NCBI GenBank assembly: GCA_964533785.1
Contig: CAZHNG010000007.1
Location: 1 to 44,846 of the forward strand
Source: JANQRV01 sp964533785
GTDB taxonomy: Bacteria > Bacteroidota > Bacteroidia > Chitinophagales > Saprospiraceae
Reading direction: 5' to 3'
Length of the DNA: 44,846 nucleotides
Position numbers and translations under genes: made by a program. Shown here piece by piece: positions 1-8,576 of this stretch; the stretch's first letter is position 1, and each line of letters opens with the position of its first letter. The notes under the pieces are model-generated. The model was given only the letters and a program-made list of their open reading frames with translations, did no database searches and was not told the origin of the DNA.

Positions 1-161
1 GTCTAACGTCTAGCGTCTAGCGTCTAGCGTCTAGCGTCTAGCGTCTAGCGTCTAATGTCTAGCGTCTAACGTCTAGCGTCTAGCGTCTAGCGTCTAGCGT
101 CTAGCGTCTAGCGTCTAGCGTCTAACGTCTAGCGTCTAGCGTCTAGCGTCTAGCGTCTAAT
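1..161. repeat. GTCTAGC heptamer tandem array
   Basis: Twenty-three consecutive 7-bp units run without a gap from the first base. Every unit begins GTCTA and only the last two bases vary: most are GC, while units 1, 10 and 18 read AC and units 8 and 23 read AT. The array is cut by the window edge, so its full length is unknown. CTAG occurs in nearly every unit. The last units overlap the 3' end of the neighbouring gene and supply its stop codon. The same words recur in several other intergenic regions here. Confidence 0.97.
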
Positions 162-2547
162 TCCTAAGCGGCTTATTCGTCTGCAACATATGCTGGATCC
201 GCTCCAAGGTCTTCGGTTCACCGCAAAGACTGAGGAAAGCCTCGCGCTCCAGGTCTAATAAGTACTGTTCGGACACTTCCTGCGCCGCAGTGAGGTCGCC
301 CCCGCATAGTACCCAGGCAATTTTGCGGGCGATCTTAATATCGTGTTCACTGGCGTAGTTACCTAATTTTAGTTCATTGGCGGCAGTATATAGAGCGGCC
401 AATCCTTGACGACCAAGAACGAAAATATCTTCCCGGTGAATGGGCTGGGTGTAATTTTCAGCCAAATCGAGTACTTTTTTCTTGGCTTCGGCAATGGCAC
501 GATCCCGATTGACCACTACTTCATCACGCGCTTTTAGTAAGTAGCCGTGTTCGAATGCCTCATGGGCAGAGGTAGCTACTGAAGCCATCGCGATCGTCTT
601 GAACTTATCGATCAAAGTGGGAATGCGGATGTCGCCTTCAAAAAAGGAATCCGAAGCACGAACGGCAAATTCTTTGGTGCCGCCACCGCCCGGGATTACC
701 CCGACGCCAACCTCCACCAGTCCGATGTAGGACTCGGCAGAACAAGTCGCTGCATCACAATGCATTAGGGTTTCACAGCCACCACCAAAGACGTACCCCT
801 GGGTGGCTACAACTACCGGAATACTCGAATAACGGCAGCGCATCGTCGTTTGCTGGAAGTAGTTGACGGCAAAGTTCAACTCATCAAATTCCTGCTCATA
901 AGCCATTTGGGCAATCATCATCAGATTTGCACCGACCGAAAAATTAGTGGCATCATTGCCAATGACCAATCCTTTCCAATCCCCTTCTTCTGCAATCTGT
1001 ATCGCCTCATTGATGCCGCGTAGAACACCCTCACCAATGGTATTGTACATACTGGTAAACTCCAGGCAAAGCACCCCGTCACCTATATCGTGCAAAATAG
1101 TTTCGCTAGTCTTGTGCACGGGCGCTTGATCACGATAATTATCCAAAATGATCAATTCTTCGGTTCCCGGTATCGGCTGATAAGATTTAGTATTAACATC
1201 ATAATATTTTCTAATACCTTCTTCACGCTTGTAAAAACTAGCATGGCCTGCTGCCACCATTTCTTTTACCCAATCGGCAACCGTTTCACCCTCCGTTTCT
1301 GCTAATTCAATACCCTTTTCTATCCCAATGACATCCCAATATTCAAAAGGGCCTAATTCCCAGGCATAACCTGCACGCATGGCATCGTCGATGCTGTATA
1401 AATGGTCCGCAATTTCAGGGATGCGATTAGAGACATAGGCAAACAAGCCCAGCAATGATTTTCTGATCAATTCACCGCCTTTATCTTCACTATTGAATAC
1501 CGCCTCTATTCGCTTTGGCAGGTCGTCAATTTGTTTAGCTAATTTCAAGCTGGATAATGATGGCCTCGGCGAAGGACCGTATTCAAGTTTTTCCAAATCT
1601 AAGGCCAGGATTACTCGCTTACCACGCTCATCCCGTTCATCCGTTTTTTTGTAAAATCCTTGACCGGATTTATTGCCCAGAAAATTGTTGTCCAACAAAA
1701 ACTTTAGGTAAGCCGGAATTTCAAAAGTGGCGGCTTGCTCATCGTCGGGGCAATTCTCTTTAATACCCTGGATAACCTTGGCAGCCGTATCGTGCCCCAC
1801 CAGATCGCCCAATCGAAAAGTTCCCGTTTTGGGCCTTCCTACGGCGGGTCCGGTTAATTTATCCACGGTAGCAATATCCAGCCCCAGTTGAGTAGTAAGC
1901 TGGTAGATCTTAGCCATAGCGTAAACCCCTACCCTATTGCCGATGAAAGCAGGAGTGTCTTTAGCCAATACCGTTTGTTTGCCCAGGTAAACGTCACCGT
2001 AATGCATAAAAAAGTCAACGACTTCCTGCTTGGTTTCCTGGGTCGGGATAATCTCAAAAAGTCTGAGATAGCGAGGTGGATTGAAAAAATGGGTGCCGCA
2101 AAAATGAGCTTTAAAGTCTTCACTTCTGCCCTCGAGCATCAGGTGAATGGGAATGCCGGAAGTGTTGGAGGTTACCAGTGATCCTTTACGACGGTATTGA
2201 TCTACTTTTTCGAAGATCTGCTGCTTGATGTCCAGTCGTTCAATGACCACTTCGATCACCCAGTCACAATCCGCTATTTTTTGAAAATCATCTTCAAAGT
2301 TGCCGGTAGTGATCCGGCTGACAAAATCTTTGTGGTAAAACGGTGCCGGTTTTGATTTTAAAGCAGCTTTGAGTGCGCTGTTAACGATGCGGTTACGAGC
2401 AGCCGGATCGTTTTGCTCTTTTTCACTCATATCTCGTGGTACAATATCTAACAACAACACTTCAAGACCGATATTAGCGAAATGGGCAGCAATACCCGAC
2501 CCCATGACACCTGATCCAAGTACGGCAACTTTTTTGATTCTTCTCAT
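157..2547 (-). CDS. 3-hydroxyacyl-CoA dehydrogenase / enoyl-CoA hydratase multienzyme
   Basis: Predicted to catalyse the hydration and NAD-dependent oxidation steps of fatty-acid beta-oxidation in the cytoplasm. The N-terminus has a Rossmann fold with G11-x-G13-xx-G16 in a VAVLGSGVMGSG context, followed by 3HCDH N- and C-terminal domains. A crotonase-like domain starts near residue 485, with an oxyanion-type NFSVGANL segment near residue 535 and a GGGCE segment further on. The dehydrogenase-first order is that of FadN-type proteins, not E. coli FadB. The open frame extends upstream to 2730, but that extension is low-complexity and the Rossmann strand begins right after the ATG at 2547, giving 796 aa. 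The TAG stop lies inside the heptamer array, so the 3' end directly abuts repeat DNA. A thiolase partner, if present, would lie beyond the window edge. Confidence 0.93.
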   Translation of the reverse strand: MRRIKKVAVLGSGVMGSGIAAHFANIGLEVLLLDIVPRDMSEKEQNDPAARNRIVNSALKAALKSKPAPFYHKDFVSRITTGNFEDDFQKIADCDWVIEVVIERLDIKQQIFEKVDQYRRKGSLVTSNTSGIPIHLMLEGRSEDFKAHFCGTHFFNPPRYLRLFEIIPTQETKQEVVDFFMHYGDVYLGKQTVLAKDTPAFIGNRVGVYAMAKIYQLTTQLGLDIATVDKLTGPAVGRPKTGTFRLGDLVGHDTAAKVIQGIKENCPDDEQAATFEIPAYLKFLLDNNFLGNKSGQGFYKKTDERDERGKRVILALDLEKLEYGPSPRPSLSSLKLAKQIDDLPKRIEAVFNSEDKGGELIRKSLLGLFAYVSNRIPEIADHLYSIDDAMRAGYAWELGPFEYWDVIGIEKGIELAETEGETVADWVKEMVAAGHASFYKREEGIRKYYDVNTKSYQPIPGTEELIILDNYRDQAPVHKTSETILHDIGDGVLCLEFTSMYNTIGEGVLRGINEAIQIAEEGDWKGLVIGNDATNFSVGANLMMIAQMAYEQEFDELNFAVNYFQQTTMRCRYSSIPVVVATQGYVFGGGCETLMHCDAATCSAESYIGLVEVGVGVIPGGGGTKEFAVRASDSFFEGDIRIPTLIDKFKTIAMASVATSAHEAFEHGYLLKARDEVVVNRDRAIAEAKKKVLDLAENYTQPIHREDIFVLGRQGLAALYTAANELKLGNYASEHDIKIARKIAWVLCGGDLTAAQEVSEQYLLDLEREAFLSLCGEPKTLERIQHMLQTNKPLRN

Positions 2548-2736
2548 GATTGGCTTTAAATTAAAGTATTTCCAGCGAATTTTCGCTAATTTACAAATAT
2601 TAGAAACACCACAACAGATTTTCCAGTTTAAATTTGGGTAGAAACTTAGAATACATTTGAATTTTAATATTTTTACTGGTATAATTAATAAAATGTTAGT
2701 ATTTAGCGTTTTTATCGCATAAAAAATCAATTATCC

Positions 2737-3429
2737 ATGTTTGAAAACATCTTTTTGTTCTTCCAAACTGCTGATCTTGAACGGGAAGAAGGTGTAGCTT
2801 CTCAGAGTTTTTTGGACATTATATTAGAGGGCGGTCCACTCGGAGTGGTGATCGTACTGGTTTTGTTCGTCCTATCGATCATTGGGTTGTATATTTTCAT
2901 CGAGCGGTATCTGACGATCAAGAAGGCGGCCAAAATTGATGAGAATTTTATGAATAATATACGGGCGAATGTATCTGCCGGCAATATTCCGGGAGCGAAG
3001 GCACTCTGCCAAACGGCCGATACGCCGGTAGCCCGCATGGTTGAAAAAGGATTACAGCGGATCGGCAAACCCCTCCGCGATATTGATGCTGCTATCGAAA
3101 ACGTGGGTAACCTGGAGATCTTTCGTTTAGAAAAAAATCTCTCTACACTAGCCAGTATCGCTGGTGCTGCTCCGATGATCGGGTTTTTCGGTACGGTTAC
3201 CGGTATGATCCTCGCTTTTTATAAAATGGCCACCGAGCAAAACGTAACTCCGGATGTACTGGCGGGTGGTATTTACGTAGCTTTGATAACCACGGCAGTA
3301 GGCCTGTTCATAGGTATTTTGGCATTCATAGGCTACAATGTATTGGTAGCCAACGTAGAAAAAGTTGTTTACAAAATGGAGCGCTCTACGGTAGAATTCA
3401 TGGACCTCTTACAAGAACCTACCGTTTAA
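2737..3429 (+). CDS. exbB: MotA/TolQ/ExbB proton channel protein
   Basis: Inner-membrane subunit of the ExbB-ExbD-TonB motor that passes proton-motive force to outer-membrane TonB-dependent transporters. The 230-aa protein has three hydrophobic segments, near residues 34-56, 140-163 and 178-205. The last two carry the family's small-residue-rich GFFGTVTGMI and ITTAVGLFIGILAF motifs. It heads a same-strand series with two ExbD-like genes and a TonB-like gene, which settles the subfamily over MotA. A 312-bp gap containing inverted repeats separates it from the first exbD, so expression may be partly uncoupled. Confidence 0.93.
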   Translation: MFENIFLFFQTADLEREEGVASQSFLDIILEGGPLGVVIVLVLFVLSIIGLYIFIERYLTIKKAAKIDENFMNNIRANVSAGNIPGAKALCQTADTPVARMVEKGLQRIGKPLRDIDAAIENVGNLEIFRLEKNLSTLASIAGAAPMIGFFGTVTGMILAFYKMATEQNVTPDVLAGGIYVALITTAVGLFIGILAFIGYNVLVANVEKVVYKMERSTVEFMDLLQEPTV

Positions 3430-3741
3430 TCAATTTGACCGGGCTTGTTCCGTATATTAACTGGTTGCCCCCACACTCCTCACCTCACACTTCTCACCCT
3501 CTAAAGTCTAGCGTCTAGCGTATAGTTGTATTGGCTTTTAAACTCGGGGTGATTCTTAATATTTAAGCTTTAAGTGGTTATAAGGTTATGAAGTTATAAA
3601 GTTAGGCGGGAATAAATATTGGGAGTATTTTGCATAACCACATAACCTTATAACCAAAGCCCCTAAGCTATTAAATACTAAATCAAGTGAAACTCCCCCT
3701 AAGTGAAAGGGGCAATACATTTAGCGTCTAAAATCAAAAAA
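3430..3741. other. intergenic region with heptamer words and a 16-bp inverted repeat
   Basis: No convincing gene. About 75 bp after exbB there are degenerate GTCTAGC words (near 3507-3525), and another lies near 3721-3728 just before exbD. A perfect 16-bp inverted repeat (TGGTTATAAGGTTATG at 3575-3590 and its complement at 3641-3656) encloses about 50 bp. The left arm continues into a degenerate 8-bp tandem word. It may form an RNA stem between exbB and exbD. Confidence 0.8.
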
Positions 3742-4143
3742 ATGGGCCTAAAAAAAAGAAATAAAGTAAACGCGCAGTTCAGCATGTCCTCCTTAACGGA
3801 TATTATCTTTCTGTTATTGATCTTTTTTATGTTGACCGCCACTTTTGTGAGGATAGAACCTTTTGATCTACCCAAATCGGATTCGAAAACGGTAGCTTCT
3901 ACCTCAGTAGTCGTATCGGTTCAGAAGAATGGTCAACACCGTGTGAATAGCCTAGAAACTAATCGAAACGGTCTTGAAAGGGCCATCCGGGCAGCAATCG
4001 ACAAGACTCAAAACCAGGAAAACGCCAATATTACAATTGTTGCGGAAGTTGGTACGCCCTTCGACTATGTGGTGAATCTAATGAATATTGCGGCCAGGAT
4101 GAGAGTAAGAGCTATTATTGCGACTCAGCCTAAAGACAGTTAA
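3742..4143 (+). CDS. exbD: ExbD/TolR-like biopolymer transport protein 1
   Basis: Single-pass inner-membrane partner of ExbB with a periplasmic domain. The ATG at 3742 gives 133 aa. The open frame starts earlier at 3703, but the start used here matches the paralogue that follows: both read MGLKK-NKV at the N-terminus. The only transmembrane helix is near residues 18-36 and holds the conserved proton-conducting aspartate, D20, in SSLTDIIFLL. The C-terminal part has the expected ExbD periplasmic fold pattern ending in a VVNLMNIA-like helix. The next exbD starts 22 bp downstream, so the two are almost certainly co-transcribed. Confidence 0.9.
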   Translation: MGLKKRNKVNAQFSMSSLTDIIFLLLIFFMLTATFVRIEPFDLPKSDSKTVASTSVVVSVQKNGQHRVNSLETNRNGLERAIRAAIDKTQNQENANITIVAEVGTPFDYVVNLMNIAARMRVRAIIATQPKDS

Positions 4144-4165
4144 ACTAAAGGAATAACTTCAACTT

Positions 4166-4573
4166 ATGGGATTAAAAAAGAAGAATAAAGTCAGTGCAGA
4201 ATTTAGCATGTCCTCTTTGACGGACATTATATTTTTATTGTTGATATTCTTTATGTTAACCTCGTCCTTGGTGGCGCCCAATGCTTTAAATTTGAAATTA
4301 CCCGGTACTTCGAATACTTCCAGAGTGGCCGACCCTGCCCAAATCGATAATGTTCGGATCAGCAGCAACGGCAATTATTACCTCAATGGCAAAAGCATCG
4401 GAGTCGCTGACCTGGAGAAGGCTCTGCGCAGCCGTGTTTCCAGGACTTCAGAAAAAATGAACCTCACGATTTCGCCAGACCGAGGTACGCCTACCGAATA
4501 CGTGGTGTCCGTCATGGATATTGCCATGCGATTAAACATCAACGGCATTCTCGCTACGGAAAAGTTCGAATGA
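4166..4573 (+). CDS. exbD: ExbD/TolR-like biopolymer transport protein 2
   Basis: A second ExbD paralogue of 135 aa, in tandem with the first and clearly its duplicate in the N-terminal 35 residues, including D20 in the membrane helix. The periplasmic halves have diverged. Tandem non-identical exbD genes are common in Bacteroidota and probably form a mixed ExbD dimer in the motor. The TonB-like gene follows after a 101-bp gap. Confidence 0.9.
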   Translation: MGLKKKNKVSAEFSMSSLTDIIFLLLIFFMLTSSLVAPNALNLKLPGTSNTSRVADPAQIDNVRISSNGNYYLNGKSIGVADLEKALRSRVSRTSEKMNLTISPDRGTPTEYVVSVMDIAMRLNINGILATEKFE

Positions 4574-4674
4574 GGGAGTAATTAGATTTCTCTATTGTTA
4601 ATATTTTCCTAATACATTGAAAATTAACCTCAGATAGGTTTGTTCTGCGTTAATAATATAAACAAAAAACTTTT

Positions 4675-5610
4675 ATGGATACTGTTCTAACGCCGGAAGA
4701 AGAAAAAAACAAGAAGAGAGGCTTATCCTTGAGCATCTTTTTACACATAGCTTTAGTCATTTTAGCGCTAATTCCTTTTTTAACTTATCCCGATCCGCCT
4801 CCCGGACAAGAAGGTATTGTCGTCAATCTGGGATTACCCGATGTAGGGGAAGGGGAAGAAAATGCGGGTCCCGCAACACCTTCCGAACCGGAAGTTTCCG
4901 AGCCGGTCATTGAGGAAGAAGTCGCTGAGCCGGTTGAAGAATCTACCCCTCCACCTCCCGAAACCACTCCCGATCCCGTCGAACCCGAACCAGCACCTCA
5001 AAAGGAAGTGATCACGACTGAAGATCCCGAGCAAATCGCGCTCAAGAAGAGACAGGAAGAAGAAGCGAAGAAAAGAGCCCAGGAAGAAGCCGAGCGCAAA
5101 AGAAAAGCGGAAGAAGAAGCCCGGAAAAAGGCAGAGGCGGAAGCTGAACGTAAACGCCAAGAAGCAGAAGCGGAAGCCAGAAGAAAAGCTAAAGAAGCGG
5201 AAGCAAATAAATTCAAAGATCAGATTGGCGGCCTGTTCGGGGATAAAGAAGGGAAAGGAAATACCGGCAAACCCGGCAATCAAGGTGATCCGGAAGGTGA
5301 TCCCGATGCCAGCAGGTTAGAAGGGATCAGTACCGGTTCCGGACAAGTTGGCGGCGGTCTGGGTAGTCGCGGAGTAGTCAAAACTTCTACTCCTCAAGAC
5401 AACTCACAAAAACAAGGTACCGTAGTCATCCGCGTATGCGTTGATAAATCCGGTAACGTAACCAGTGCCGATTTTACACAGGCAGGGTCAACTACTTCCG
5501 ATAACAGCCTGGTACAAATTGCCCGACAAGATGCCCGGAAGTGGAAGTTTGCTGCCGGGCAAGTTGATAAACAATGTGGAACGATCACTTATCGGTTTAG
5601 AGTGAAATAG
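4675..5610 (+). CDS. tonB: TonB-like energy transducer
   Basis: 311-aa periplasm-spanning protein predicted to link the ExbB/ExbD motor to outer-membrane receptors. A short cytoplasmic N-terminus precedes one transmembrane helix at about residues 17-40. A Pro/Glu-rich segment follows (about 42-115), then a highly charged Ala/Glu/Lys/Arg coiled coil (about 120-180) and a Gly-rich linker. A TonB C-terminal domain occupies roughly residues 240-311, with the pattern GTVVIRVCVDKSGNV. The two cysteines in this last domain (C-V-D-K and Q-C-G-T contexts) are a known feature of some TonB-like proteins. It ends the exb cluster, and a stem-loop follows. Confidence 0.88.
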   Translation: MDTVLTPEEEKNKKRGLSLSIFLHIALVILALIPFLTYPDPPPGQEGIVVNLGLPDVGEGEENAGPATPSEPEVSEPVIEEEVAEPVEESTPPPPETTPDPVEPEPAPQKEVITTEDPEQIALKKRQEEEAKKRAQEEAERKRKAEEEARKKAEAEAERKRQEAEAEARRKAKEAEANKFKDQIGGLFGDKEGKGNTGKPGNQGDPEGDPDASRLEGISTGSGQVGGGLGSRGVVKTSTPQDNSQKQGTVVIRVCVDKSGNVTSADFTQAGSTTSDNSLVQIARQDARKWKFAAGQVDKQCGTITYRFRVK

Positions 5611-5613
5611 GCT

Positions 5614-5671
5614 GTTGAGTTGCTGAGTTGTTTATGAGCAAAGCATAATATGAAACAACTCAACAACTCGG
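5614..5671. terminator. stem-loop after the exb-tonB cluster
   Basis: Arms at 5614-5633 and 5652-5671 match at 17 of 20 positions around an 18-base loop. The arms are themselves built from a repeated GAGTTG word. It sits 4 bp after the tonB stop. There is no clear T-run on either side, so a terminator or 3'-end stabiliser role is inference from position. Confidence 0.45.
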
Positions 5672-5741
5672 CATACTCCCAGAATATACAACACCACAAA
5701 ATTTTTTTCTTCCCTTTTCTTAGTTCTGCCGAAATACGTAG

Positions 5742-7061
5742 ATGAATTACCAAGAAACGATCGAGTACCTGTACCAGCAATTGCCGATGTACCAGCGTAT
5801 CGGCCCCAAAGCATTTAAAAAGGATCTGACCAACACGCTTAAGTTATTGGCTCATTTGGGCAATCCTGAAAAGAGGTTCCCTGCTATTCATATCGCAGGA
5901 ACTAACGGCAAGGGGTCAACAGCCCATATCTTGAGCGCCTTATTACAGGCAAAAGGTCTAAAAACAGGGCTTTATACTTCCCCTCATTACCTGGATTTCA
6001 GGGAAAGAATTAAGATCAATGGTCAGTACATTACCCAACAGGCAGTGATCGATTTTGTCCAGCAAAACAAATCCATCTTTGCAGAAATTCAACCTTCTTT
6101 CTTTGAAATAACGGTCGCACTCGCCTTTCACTATTTTGCTGTGGAAAAAGTAGATATCGCCGTCATTGAAACGGGATTGGGTGGAGAATTTGATTCTACC
6201 AACGTCATCACTCCTATTCTAAGTGTCATTACCAATATTGGCTATGATCACCAGGATATGTTAGGAGAGACCCTGGCGGAAATCGCACATGCCAAAGCAG
6301 GAATTATTAAGCCCGGCGTACCGGTTGTGATTGGTGAAACCCATCCGGAATCCAAAGCGGTATTTATCGAAAAGGCTCGTCTGGAAAAGGCACCTATCTA
6401 TTTTGCGGATCAGGCGTTTAGCATTATTCCTATTGAAAATTCTTTGGAACATACGTATTACCAGGTATTGAAAGACCGTCAATTGATCCACCCAAATTTA
6501 AAGATCAATTTACAAGGAGCATACCAAAAATACAATCTGCAAACCGTCTTTCAGGCCATAGAGTGCTTACCTGCACCATTCAAGCCTACCGATCAAGAAA
6601 AGGAATACGCTTTCAGCCATATCAAAGCCCTGACCAATTTTGCGGGTCGCTGGCAAGTAATATCTCGCAAGCCAATGATCGTGATGGATAGCGCCCATAA
6701 CATAAACGGCATCGAACAGGTCATCGACCAACTAACCACCATCCCCTACGATCAATTGCACATTATTCTGGGCATGGTCAAAGAGAAAGACCACCAAAAA
6801 ATCCTGCGATTATTTCCGCGAAACGCGAGTTACTATTTTGTAAAACCCGACCTTCCCAGAGGCTTGGATGCGGTACAGTTGCAAGCAAAAGCTTCGCTGG
6901 AAGGGCTTGAAGGAGCAGCCTATCCTTCCGTAGGAGCTGCTTTGGATGAAGCTAAATCCAACGCCGGAGAAGATGATCTCATTTTTATCGGCGGCAGTAA
7001 TTTTGTTGTTGCGGATGTGATGAAAATAATGGGGGATGATGTTTTACCTATAATTAGTTGA
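5742..7061 (+). CDS. folC: bifunctional folylpolyglutamate synthase / dihydrofolate synthase
   Basis: ATP-dependent ligase that adds L-glutamate to dihydropteroate and/or to reduced folates in the cytoplasm. The 439-aa length is normal for the family. The Mur-ligase type P-loop G-T-N-G-K-G-S-T is at residues 53-60, followed by the TSPHYLDFRERI segment typical of FolC. Other hallmarks are VIETGLGGEFDSTNVI and the C-terminal ligase domain with VMDSAHNINGI. The ATG at 5742 leaves the usual N-terminal helix before the P-loop. The gene stands alone between the tonB stem-loop and the sigma-like gene. Confidence 0.95.
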   Translation: MNYQETIEYLYQQLPMYQRIGPKAFKKDLTNTLKLLAHLGNPEKRFPAIHIAGTNGKGSTAHILSALLQAKGLKTGLYTSPHYLDFRERIKINGQYITQQAVIDFVQQNKSIFAEIQPSFFEITVALAFHYFAVEKVDIAVIETGLGGEFDSTNVITPILSVITNIGYDHQDMLGETLAEIAHAKAGIIKPGVPVVIGETHPESKAVFIEKARLEKAPIYFADQAFSIIPIENSLEHTYYQVLKDRQLIHPNLKINLQGAYQKYNLQTVFQAIECLPAPFKPTDQEKEYAFSHIKALTNFAGRWQVISRKPMIVMDSAHNINGIEQVIDQLTTIPYDQLHIILGMVKEKDHQKILRLFPRNASYYFVKPDLPRGLDAVQLQAKASLEGLEGAAYPSVGAALDEAKSNAGEDDLIFIGGSNFVVADVMKIMGDDVLPIIS

Positions 7062-7185
7062 AATGATCCAATGTTGGATATATGGATTTAATACTGTTAA
7101 GCACCTCCTACTGCCCTTCTGGATATTCAAAAAATTTGCGTTTTAGGTTTCATAAGTCTAATTTAGTAGAAAATTAGAAATACGC

Positions 7186-7497
7186 ATGTCATTATTGACA
7201 CAATTGCAAGAGGGGGAAAAAGAAGCATACTATGAATTATTCCGGACGCATCACGATCAGGTTTTCCGGTTTATAGCGAAATACACCGAAAATTTTGAAA
7301 GAGCTAAGGAATTGACCTACACCGTTTTTTTGACCATTTGGGAAAATCGTGCTTCACTTTCTACCACTACTGCCTTCTCTGAGCAGGTATACGAAATCGC
7401 CAGAGATATGATCATCGACGAATACCGGCAGGATTTTGATCAACGGAAAAAATCCCTGTTCCGGTTCAATGATCAACTAAAATCCCGTAATAACTAA
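7186..7497 (+). CDS. sigma-70 region 2-only protein (truncated ECF-like sigma factor)
   Basis: 103-aa protein whose whole length matches the N-terminal half of an ECF sigma factor: a region 2 helix set, with AYYELFRTHHDQVFRFIAKY (residues about 15-34) and an ELTYTVFLTIWENR segment where ECF factors usually read DLVQEVFLRLW. It stops before any linker or region 4 helix-turn-helix. Only 30 bp separate its TAA from the next gene, so no region 4 is hidden there. The core-binding 2.2 motif is degenerate. It may be a remnant, a regulator that competes for core polymerase, or a partner needing a separate region 4. Coupling to the FecR-like gene suggests a cell-surface-signalling origin. Confidence 0.7.
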   Translation: MSLLTQLQEGEKEAYYELFRTHHDQVFRFIAKYTENFERAKELTYTVFLTIWENRASLSTTTAFSEQVYEIARDMIIDEYRQDFDQRKKSLFRFNDQLKSRNN

Positions 7498-7527
7498 CTA
7501 TTGGGATATTGTGAAATTTAACCAACT

Positions 7528-8556
7528 ATGATGAAAGACCACTTGGTAGATAGTTTGATGAGGATGGAGAACGAAGAGGAGGTGTTAGCTATCTTGGAAG
7601 CCCAATTAAAGAAAGAGAAGCCTGCCAAGCTTTTTCAATTACTAAGAGAAGAATGGGAAGCCACGGAAGCTCCTACCGTTGATGAATCGATCAAGGAAGA
7701 GATCTGGGAAAAATTAAAACAGGCCATTCAGTATTCCCCGATACAAAAACAGAATGAAAGGCCTAAGTGGTTGCCTTACTTAAGGAAAGCCCTCATTCCA
7801 GCTGCCATTGTTGCCGGCATCGCCATTTTTGGTAATCTTGTTCTGAGCGTAAATAACACTCCATTGATCAAGGGCACTAAACAGGTCAACCAAACGGAGA
7901 TGGTGAAGGAAGTCAATATGGGCGGAAACCTGATCGCATGGCTGAGAAAAGGAGGTACTTTGGAATACAACCGCAATCTGATCGGAAGCGTAAAATACAC
8001 CAAACTAAGCGGCGAAGCTTTTTTTGTTATGCCGCCAGATTCTGATCATACTCTTAATATCGAGGCCGGACCTTTAAAAATTGAGGCTTTTGGTGCCGAG
8101 ATCTCCGTAGATGCACCAATCAAAGATAACCAGGTTAGAGTGGCTCTCATCAATGGCGATGCAGACGTACAATTTAGAAACAAAGGAAAAAATATACACA
8201 ACCGGCTAAGGCTTTCCGCCGGTGATGAACTTCGGTACAATAGTTCGGATCATAAACCTACCGTGTACGCCCTGGATACGACCGGTGTTCTGGCCTGGCG
8301 CGACGAAAAAATTGCTTTTAACAACTATTCACTGACTGCAGCCTTTACTAAATTGGGGAACCATTTCGATGTGGAATTTGAATACGACCCAATGACAATT
8401 GAAAATTGCTACACTAATAACGGCCCCTACCCCATCACTTTCGAAAAAACAGAGTCCCTGGAAAAGATCCTGTCCACCATTTTGAGCAAGAAATTAAAAT
8501 TTAAGATCGAGGGTAGTAAAGTTACCATCAGTGGAAAGGGATGCGTGATTGATTAG
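7528..8556 (+). CDS. FecR-like anti-sigma/transmembrane sensor with DUF4974 (STN-like) tail
   Basis: 342-aa protein with a cytoplasmic N-terminus of about 85 residues, one membrane helix at about residues 88-107, a periplasmic FecR domain (about 115-230, containing the LSGEAFFVM motif) and a C-terminal STN/DUF4974-like domain near residues 262-340. In Bacteroidota such proteins receive a signal from a TonB-dependent receptor and control an ECF sigma factor. The partner here would be the region-2-only protein 30 bp upstream. No SusC/SusD pair follows, and the next gene is convergent 20 bp away, so the pair appears orphaned. The start may be 7528 or 7531, since the protein begins Met-Met. Confidence 0.82.
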   Translation: MMKDHLVDSLMRMENEEEVLAILEAQLKKEKPAKLFQLLREEWEATEAPTVDESIKEEIWEKLKQAIQYSPIQKQNERPKWLPYLRKALIPAAIVAGIAIFGNLVLSVNNTPLIKGTKQVNQTEMVKEVNMGGNLIAWLRKGGTLEYNRNLIGSVKYTKLSGEAFFVMPPDSDHTLNIEAGPLKIEAFGAEISVDAPIKDNQVRVALINGDADVQFRNKGKNIHNRLRLSAGDELRYNSSDHKPTVYALDTTGVLAWRDEKIAFNNYSLTAAFTKLGNHFDVEFEYDPMTIENCYTNNGPYPITFEKTESLEKILSTILSKKLKFKIEGSKVTISGKGCVID

Positions 8557-8576
8557 ACTTGTCTAATAAGCTCCGC

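Noticed and set aside
1..161. CRISPR array or telomere repeat
   Set aside because: Units are 7 bp with no spacers, and the array is directly attached to a protein gene; nothing indicates a replicon end, although the window starts inside it.
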